Shown piece after piece: positions 56,527 to 64,000 of a stretch of 64,000 nucleotides of DNA. Each line of letters opens with the position of its first letter. The first letter of the stretch is position 1. Below the pieces are notes generated by a model. That model saw only the letters and a program-made list of their open reading frames with translations, did no database searches and was not told the DNA's origin. The stretch is taken from assembly GCA_949152475.1 (NCBI GenBank), contig OX424568.1:25333667-25397666 (forward strand), written 5' to 3'. Source of the stretch: Terebella lapidaria (taxonomy: Eukaryota; Annelida; Polychaeta; Terebellida; Terebellidae). Position numbers and translations under genes: made by a program.

Positions 56527-56987
56527 AAAACAACAACATAATCCGAGAAACTGATGGTAGGTGGGTATTTTTGGTTGGAAACACATCCCGAACGAGGTTT
56601 CCAGGAAAGGAACTTAGCAGATAGACTAACATAATGATATTCTTTTGCGTGGTAGTTTCATTTGTTGTTGACACCTTCATTATTATTAACTATAAACACA
56701 TGAAGTGAAATTATTCCTCAATTATCGTCCGATTACCACTTTGTCTACATGTAATCACCATATAATGGAACTATAATGGAACCTTCATTATTATTAACTT
56801 TGTCTACATGCAATCACCATGTAATGGAACTTTCAAAATGGCGGCCGTTTCCGTCGAAAAACGGTCTACCAACTTGTACCGAGGTATGCCGTTAGAGGAG
56901 TTCATTCCCGAGGAGAAATTCGGGAGAAATTCTTCACGGAACCAGTATATCCCCCTGGAGTATTGTTAGTGAAAGCTAATTACCCTG

Positions 56988-57669
56988 CAATTATAATGTG
57001 TTTTTCATGACCCTTTGTGTCAGTATTACAGCGGTTTGCGTGAAAGCTGGATGTAGTGCCCTACAATGTATCACATCAATCAGTTTGAGGAAATACACTG
57101 CAACTGTAGCACAGGTATACTCGCTTTTTCATGGCCCCATCCACGTAACCTAGTGGGTATATATGAGGAAACTGGGTGGGTATCAAATTTTCGACCCTGA
57201 TTAGCTCAGTATAAACATACGATTCATTTCATTCACCATTTTCAATTTTGGAATAAGTCATGCATTTCTAGCTGGGCAGACCAGTGCCAGTCATCATCCC
57301 TAGTGAGTGAATACCTTGCTAGTCAAGACATCCGAGACGCAGCTGGAATTCGTCCGGATAATCCATACCTTTTTGCAAACTCTAGTAAGTTTCTAGAAAT
57401 ATAAAAAATCTCACAAATGGTGTGCCCCTGGTATGGTAGCTGAGCACATTTATAATGCTAACTTGTATGTATCACCTCCGTTAAACACATACATTTCCAC
57501 ACCCAGCAATTATAATGTGTTTTTCATGACCCTTTGTGTCAATATCACAGTGGTGTGCGTGACAGCTGGATGTAGTGCCCCACAACGTATCACATCTGTC
57601 AGTTTGAGGAAATACACTGCAACTGTAACATGGGTATATTCGCTTTTTCATGGCCCCATTTACGTACCT
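56988..57669. repeat. 163-bp direct repeat, 518 bp apart
   Basis: 56988-57151 and 57506-57669 both start CAATTATAATGTGTTTTTCA and contain GTTTGAGGAAATACACTGCAA. They differ at about 20 positions. The repeated unit has no ORF of note. Confidence 0.8.
57272..57384 (+). pseudogene. Crypton-like tyrosine-recombinase exon fragment
   Basis: Between a TTTCTAG acceptor and a TCTA/GTAAGT donor one frame reads LGRPVPVIIP and the next reads SEYLASQDIRDAAGIRPDN and PYLFANS. GR-VPVLL ... L-R--AGI-P-NPYLFA is the region before the catalytic Arg in Crypton-like recombinases. A one-step frame change separates the two parts. The exon lies between the 163-bp direct repeats. Confidence 0.45.
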
Positions 57670-57671
57670 CC

Positions 57672-57740
57672 TTTGAAAAGGAGGTCAAAGATCAAATTCA
57701 AGGTCACGCAAATATTTAGCATATATGTTTTATCTAAAGG
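57672..57740 (+). repeat. Isolated HINE core fragment
   Basis: GAGGTCAAAGATCAAATTCA followed by AGGTCACGCAAATATTTAGC matches the cores at 35.5-36.1 kb. Confidence 0.7.
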
Positions 57741-58381
57741 AATATTCATGAATTTTAAAGATAATTTCTCTGTTTTTGATATTCAACTGGAGGTTTTCCA
57801 CTGCTGTTAATAGCCACTGTTAGGTTTTAATATTTTCTTCCTGATTTAAGCATTTTAATTTGAGAGTATATATTTAAAGATGGGAATAAATATATTGATA
57901 TATTCAAACCTGGAAATAAATATATTTATACACATGCAGCCTGAAATTTGAATATTTGAACTAGGAGTCTGATTTAAACTTTGAGGTAGTAAATATATAA
58001 AAAGGAATTGACGATAAAAACCTGAAAATTAATAGGAATACCCGGAACACGGAATTAAATATGAAATACTTGGAAAACAAGATTTTTTATTTCAATATTT
58101 ATCTATGGGTTTAATATTTACTTATTGTTGTAAACATATTCAAACCGGAATTTACTAATTTGAAACGAGGAAAACAATATTAATGGCATTTTAAACTTTA
58201 TCTCTGGGTTTCGATATATATAAGGTTTTGATATTCATTTCCCGGCAATAAAAATAAATTACTAGTTTCATATGTTTTGAAATAATTCTTTCATAATAGT
58301 GAAATTGTTTTTAAAATCTGGATGTCTCTTATAAACTTCTCTACATTTATATAAGCTAATGTCTAAAGTTTTAACGAAAGA
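57741..58381. other. Non-coding AT-rich stretch
   Basis: No gene or repeat recognised. Confidence 0.5.
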
Positions 58382-59700
58382 ACCAGTTCAACAGCTTGTA
58401 GAATAAATAGTATCAAACCTATCCCCATAAAACCCATATGTATTTTATCAAGTAATACCCTAGCTTTCTGACTATGGTTGTTAGGGTCACCTTACCCCCC
58501 CACTTGGTTGCTATGGTAACCATGAAAACAACAAAATCAGTGAAAATTAGCAATAATTTTTGACTTTGCACTGTCAGTAAGTTATATAATTGACCTTGCC
58601 CAATCTATATGTTTATTTATTGGCAATGGTATAGTCCTTTTGCCATTATTTAGAACAAAATCTGAATAATTGCAAGAAACTAGCAAAAAAACATAAATAA
58701 CATCACGTTGGACTTTTTTATTGACCGCAAATTCTGTGAAATATTGTCATATTTAAACTACCAGTTCAACAGCTTTTAGAATAAATAGTATCAAACCTAC
58801 CCTAATAAAACCCATATGTATTTTATCAAGCAACACCCTAGCTTTCTGACTATGGTTGTTAGGGTCACCTGACCCCCCACTTGGTTGCTATGGTAACCAT
58901 GGAAACAACAAAATCAATAATTTTGACTTTGCACTCTCAGTAAGTTATATAATTGACCTTGCCCAATCTATATGCTTATTTATTGCCAGTGGTACAGTCC
59001 TTTTGCCATTATTTAGAACAAAATCTGAATAATAGCAAGAAACTAGCAAAAAAAACCATAAACAGCATCACGTAAGACGTTATTATTGACCGCAAATTCT
59101 GTGAAATATTGTCATATATATAAACTGCCGATTCAACAGCTTTTAGAATAAATAGTATCAAACCTACCCTAATAAAACCCATATGTATTTTTTCAAGTAA
59201 CACTCTAGCTTTCTGACTATGGTTGTTAAGGTCACCTAACCCCCCAATTGGTTGCTATGGTAACCATGGAAACAACAAAATCAGTGAAAATTAGCAATAA
59301 TTTTGACTTTGCACTGTCAGTAAACAATGTAATTGACCTTGCCTAATTTATATGCTCAGTTATTTTCAATTGTATTGTTCTCTACACATTATTCAGGACA
59401 AAACATGCATAATGGCAAGAAACTAGCAAATGTAGAATGTAAATAGCATCATGTTCGACTTATTTATTGACCGCAAATTCTGTGAAATCTTGCCATACTT
59501 AAACTACCAGTTCAATAGCTTGTAGGATAAACAGTATCGAACTTACCCTAATAAAACCCATATGTATTTTACCAAGTAACACCCGATCTTCCTAACTATG
59601 GTTGCTAGAGCCACCTAACCTCCACTTGGTTGCTATGGTAACCATGGAAATAGCAAAATCAGTGAAAATTAGCAATAATTTTGACTTTGCATTCCAAACG
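58382..59700. repeat. Tandem array, 3.5 units of about 375 bp
   Basis: Units begin near CAGTTCAACAGCTT at 58382, 58762, 59132 and 59507. Each contains CCCATATGTATTTT, CTATGGTTGTTAGGGTCACC, CTTGGTTGCTATGGTAACCA and ATTGACCGCAAATTCTGTGA. The last unit stops after GACTTTGCATT. GGTTGCTATGGTAACC in every unit is a near-palindrome matching the RFX X-box. There is no ORF. Confidence 0.9.
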
Positions 59701-60578
59701 TAATCATGTCACTGATTGTTGTAAAAAAATACTAATAAAAAAAACCAGAACCCTAACATACATGATGAATTGTATCTTCTCTCACTGCAGAAATAAATTA
59801 TCACAAAATTCACTTGAAAATATCAGATTCAGAACACCCAAATGATATGTTGCTTTATTGTGAGAAATCATGCAGACATTCTCCATGTTCACAAGAATAT
59901 CAAATGTAATATAACATGTAACAAGAAGTCTTTAAATATAATAAATATTTACGGTATAAATCTTGTCAAAGAATAATTTGTTGTGTTTACATTCATGCAA
60001 TGTTGACAACTGGTATACTATTACATCGTGTAACAAGAATTCAAATACCTCAACTACTATGTAATACATGTAGCATGCAAAATGTTTGTAAACAATTGAA
60101 ATGCTTGAACACTTTGAACATATAGCATGTTGGTATTGATGACTTGATATACATACCTGTACACTATATACAAGAACTACTTTGTGCAAGAAAAATGACT
60201 CCATTGTACATACATGTATGAATTATCATGTATACTGTACATAAAATTCAACTAATTGATATGTACACTACTTACAGTTGTGAAACAGTTCTGGTTGAAA
60301 TACTAACAAAAATGTAATGTACATGTAATCAAATGTATAATAAATGCAGGATCATACAGGTCAACACCTGATGTGTAAAATCATAACAAAAGTAAAACAA
60401 TATATTTATACATTGGGTCAAATAGACATAAATATAAAAATATAAAGCATGAACACAACAAATCTGGCATTACACAAATAAAGTAAATCAAGTAGAGTAC
60501 ATGCAAATACCAAGTAACAATGAATTAGACGTCAATGTAAAATGGAGAGTTTATCACAGATGGCACCATCATCACAGT
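59701..60578. other. Non-coding AT-rich stretch
   Basis: No gene seen; only the 3' flank of the piggyBac gene. Confidence 0.5.
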
Positions 60579-63413
60579 TCAGAAATTGGCAACGGTGTGA
60601 AAGACAGCGAAGCAACTTGGCAGGCACAGGTGGACTTGGCAGGTGGCACAGCCGTTGATGGTCTGCGATCTCTTCTGCTGCTGTCCCTTCCTGTAACGCT
60701 GGCTACAGACAAAGCACCAGGATCTCTTCTCAAGCTGAGCAGGCATACAGCGTGTCATGAGTCGCTGCTGTGGTGCGCTCTGGGTAGGACGTCCTCTGGT
60801 GGCATCCACAGCGACGTGGCCGGACGTCAGGCTGTCGACCAAACCAGTCGTGAAGTCCAGCAAGGTGAGCTTACTCCTCCGCTGGCGCTGGTGGTTGGGA
60901 CTTGACTTCATCAGAAGGAAGGCGTTGACTTTCGCCACTTCCAGCAGGTACAGAAGTACCTTGATGTTCCAGCGACGTCCCTTGCGGTTCGGGAGGTAGT
61001 AGGTGCTGTACTGTTCTGCACGATCGACTCCTCCCATGTTGGAGGTGTAGTCTGCTACAGCTGACGGACACTGGATTCTGTCGCGAGTGAACTTACCATC
61101 CTTTCGCATTCGGCGCTCAACCCTCGTGGTGGTCGGGGTGTGGATGGTCGTCAGCAGAAACACAACCTTCCGGTCTCTCCAAGCAAGCACAAGCAGAGGG
61201 CTTTTCTGACGCAGCACAAAGTTTCCCCGTTCCTTCCCCAGGCCAGCTGGTTTCTTGTGCACCACTCCCAATCTGGACGGTGCCGCAGGCTGCTGTCTGG
61301 TTAGCGTGGAGAAAGGAAAACAGGGGAATCGAAGTGAAGAAGTTGTCCACGTACATGTTGAATCCTTGCCCCAGCAGACCACTGCCTCTCAGAAGACCAG
61401 TGACCACATCATAGCCCTGTCCGTGGTTGCTGGCATCCTGTTGTGCTCCCGTGTAGACGCTGAACTGCTGGACATACCCAGACTTCGACTCAGCCAGACA
61501 CCACAGCTTCATCCCCCACTTCTTCGGCTTGCTCTTGATGTACTGTTTGAAAGGCGAGCGGCCTTTGAAGGCAACCATCGTCTCATCTACGCAGATCTCT
61601 TGGTCTGGATAATGCTGTTCCATGAATGACACGTTGAGGTGATCCACAAGCCAGCGAAGCCTCCAGAGAGGATCTTGGACATGTGGTATCTCGTCTTCAC
61701 GGGGATTCACTGCACAGACGGACAAGTAACTGAAAGAAAAACAGGAAAAAATATAACTTTGTGATACAATGGAACCAGTACATGAGTACACATTCAAGTA
61801 TTTGAAAGTCATTCATCGGCAAGTTTTGTGAAAAATAATTACCGGGTACATGAATACACTTCAAGAGAAAATATGTTTCAACCAAATAAGTAACATTCTA
61901 AAAGATAAGTCACCGGGATATCTGCTTGAAGCGATCACGCTTCATGGTTTGTTGGAATTTGGGCGTGTCGGTGTTTGGACTTGTGCTCCAGTACATCTGG
62001 AGGTCTGGCTTCCGCACAACACCCATGAGAAAGTGCAACCCCAAAAACGCCTTCATCTCAGCAAGGGTCGGCTTCGTCCACAGACCCTTGTTGTGTGCCG
62101 GATCGCGTTGCCTCTTTGACTCGGCATTGAGGTGCGTCTCCTCAATTATTCTCCTGAAATAAATTTGCTCACTGTACAAAACTTGTATATATTATCACAT
62201 GTAGTCTTCACTGGTGGATGTTCACTTGACTGTAATGTTGTTTGATATACATGTATATTATTGTTTCCATATAACTATATTATATTATCTTATCAAACAG
62301 TGGGATGATTTAAAATCGAATGTCACTTACAAGATGGTATCGTCGTTGATGAACAACTGCCAAAAGTCTATCTCTGTATCTTCCGCCCGTAGGTTGCGAC
62401 GAGGGCCAGGTTGGTGTTGTGGATTGAAGGTTGGCAGGTTGTGACGCTGGGCATCAAACTCCGCATGCCACTCATCATCTTCTGTCTCATCAGACTCCTC
62501 GTCAGCTTCATCGTCAGCCTCATCATCGTTATCATGATCTGAATTGAAATAATATGCTATGAATCTCTTAATTTCTGAATGTTTGTTTATAAATATAACT
62601 GGAAAAAAATGTATTCTTAACTAAACTAGACTAGATCTAGAAATATATTTTTTATTATTGATATTCGTGATATAATTTTGTCATACAGATGCCATATGTA
62701 TATTTCTATGTCACCCATGTGAATTTTCTTGCATATAACACTATTTCATGTACTAGTATGATTCATGGGATAGAGACCCGGCCATGATCCAAATAAAAAA
62801 AAACCCTGTTCAACATCTGTAGCATACAAAATGAACACTACCGAAGGCTAGGCAACTACAATGAGGATTAATTTGGATTAACTGCTACTGACATTATCAG
62901 CTGTATCAGTGTGTATATATGTATGTGTGTTGGAGGAGGGGGAGGGGGAAGGGGGTTGTTGTGTGAGAAAATAAAATTACTACTACTAGATCTACTACTA
63001 ATATGGCACACCACATACCGGTAGCATGCATGTACACTGTAAAATATGTGGGGGCAGGGGGGGGGGGTGAAATATGGAAATTGGTAACATCGTTTTATTC
63101 ATTCATGAAACATATATTCACCTGAACTGTCACTACCGATGCCATCGGCCAACAATCGATCCCTCAGGCTGAGCAGGGGCACGTCATCCGACTCGCTGTC
63201 ACTGTCATCAGAATCAGAGTCGTCGGCAAGAATCGCCCTCAAAGTTTCCTGTCCGGATCTCTTATGGCGTGTCGAGGCGTTCCTGACATCTTCTGCTTCA
63301 AACCCTTCGAAATCACTGCTGTCACTTGATAATTCGCGCACCATAGACATTTTGAGGCCAGTCGGGGCGATCGTTTTGACAGATGACAGATCGTTTGTGT
63401 ACATTGACAACAT
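60579..63413 (-). CDS. piggyBac transposase (PGBD-like), four exons, one frameshift
   Basis: Exons on minus: 63413-63122 (MSMVRE start preferred at 63350), 62538-62331, 62153-61914 and 61729-60579, all with GT/AG ends and matching phases (1, 2, 2). Exons 1-2 are acidic and Ser-rich, the usual N-terminus. Exon 3 has WTKPTLAEMKAFLGLHFLMG. Exon 4 has VDETMVAFKGRSPFKQYI (first Asp), MYVDNFFTSIPLF (second Asp) and NMGGVDRAEQYSTYY (third Asp). It ends with a Cys-rich CRD (CFVCSQRYRKG, CATCQVHLC, CFAVFHT) that binds the TIRs. A one-base shift near 61275, after AACGTV-type sequence, breaks the frame. The splicing resembles host-domesticated PGBD genes, but a decayed autonomous element is as likely. 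No TTAA-flanked TIR pair was found. Confidence 0.85.
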
Positions 63414-64000
63414 GTGTACGTGGTCATGTGACTTCAGGTCTTGTCAAAAACTCGGGAGCCAAATATACGTACAAAATCATACCACTTACCCTATCAACAA
63501 CCACATTAGTTTTTTCACGTGAAATATATCATTATAATTTACTTCAATCAAGCTTCTAATACGCAGGTATTGTTTGCGAAGTTGAAATTATCCATTTTGT
63601 GCGGCTACCGGCAGGTGCGCTACGCATGCGCACTTCCCAAACTTGTCCCACCTGCAGAACGTTTTTATCGCTGTAATTCCCTGTTTCCATGTAATAGCAA
63701 ATATATCAACACACAGATCGATAATATGATAATAATTTTATAACCTTACCAACAACTGGCTGTGAAATACGGCTTGATTTCAAAGTTATCAATGAAATAC
63801 ATCACCGACAAAAAAGGCGGGAAAAACTGCGTCATCATGGGATTCCCGTTTGCATTCCTTGGGGAACCCCCCTGAGTTTATTGATTTTAGCACTGCTTTC
63901 GTGTAATAAATATCTTTTTTTGCTATTTCATCATGAAGATATATTTTCAAGTGTTCATTATAACACATAATTTTAAAAAAATAACTTTTTACTCGGAAGT
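63414..64000. other. Possible upstream region of the piggyBac gene
   Basis: No gene recognised. It may hold the promoter of the divergent minus gene, but no TATA box or TIR is evident. Confidence 0.35.

Noticed and set aside
56988-57669. 163-bp direct repeats as LTRs
   Set aside because: They are too close, lack terminal TG/CA and any retroelement coding sequence between them.
60501-60905. 134-codon plus ORF and 61255-61629 plus ORF
   Set aside because: Both are complements of piggyBac exon 4.
1-64000. tRNA, rRNA, CRISPR, bacterial promoter or operon signals
   Set aside because: I saw no cloverleaf with A/B boxes, no rRNA core and no regularly spaced repeats with unique spacers; the sequence is animal nuclear DNA.

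Overview
This is eukaryotic, AT-rich, animal genomic DNA dominated by mobile elements and their remains. Repeats resembling the bivalve pearl elements (tandem cores, ACGG-type microsatellite, terminal hairpin and CTRR end), abundant ACATGTA words, and a mix of Tx1/L1-like LINE, Academ-type, Mutator-like, IS-type, piggyBac and Crypton-like elements point to a marine invertebrate, most likely a lophotrochozoan such as a bivalve. That placement is inference. There are no rRNA or tRNA genes that I can support, no CRISPR array and no operons; genes are read as exons with GT/AG boundaries.

Layout. 0-4.4 kb: exon remnants of unknown genes, including a trihelix (Myb/SANT-like) piece and the last two exons of a PHD-finger-like protein. 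4.6-5.0 kb: a terminal-inverted-repeat (TIR) element. 5.0-11.08 kb: a LINE with both ORFs open and a poly(A) tail. Its ORF1 protein carries a C-terminal IMPACT/YigZ (UPF0029)-like domain, the most unusual thing in the window. 11-18 kb: sparse sequence with tandem and palindromic repeats. 18.2-18.7 and 52.1-52.7 kb: two copies of one foldback MITE. 18.85-20.8 kb: a decayed minus-strand LINE split by a 731-bp element whose two ends are each a perfect 28-bp palindrome. 21.7-23.9 kb: minus-strand exons, two of them encoding most of a SET domain.

26.52-30.32 kb: a DNA transposon with about 550-bp TIRs and a 9-bp target duplication, carrying a transposase fragment on plus and a spliced RecQ-like helicase on minus. 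It fits the AcademH type and looks internally deleted. 33.6-34.75 kb: a Crypton-like gene fragment. 35.2-36.6, 40.1-40.8 and 56.0-56.5 kb: Helentron-derived (HINE/pearl-like) elements. 37.5-40.04 kb: five exons in perfect phase joining the C-terminal part of a Mutator-like transposase to an intact DEDDh exonuclease. 41.3-43.4 kb: a GC-rich block with a coiled-coil retroelement ORF. 46.1-48.15 kb: minus-strand exons of an unknown gene. 48.5-49.6 kb: exons ending in a HECT-like C-lobe. 49.93-51.08 kb: a 5'-truncated LINE with target duplication. 53.0-54.4 kb: integrase-core and DDE_Tnp_4 fragments. 58.4-59.7 kb: a 375-bp tandem array containing RFX-like X-boxes. 60.6-63.4 kb: a four-exon piggyBac transposase gene with one frameshift.

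The proteins do not form a shared pathway. The theme is transposons that have acquired host-type domains: an IMPACT fold in a LINE ORF1, a RecQ helicase in an Academ-like element, and a DnaQ-type exonuclease behind a Mutator-like transposase.
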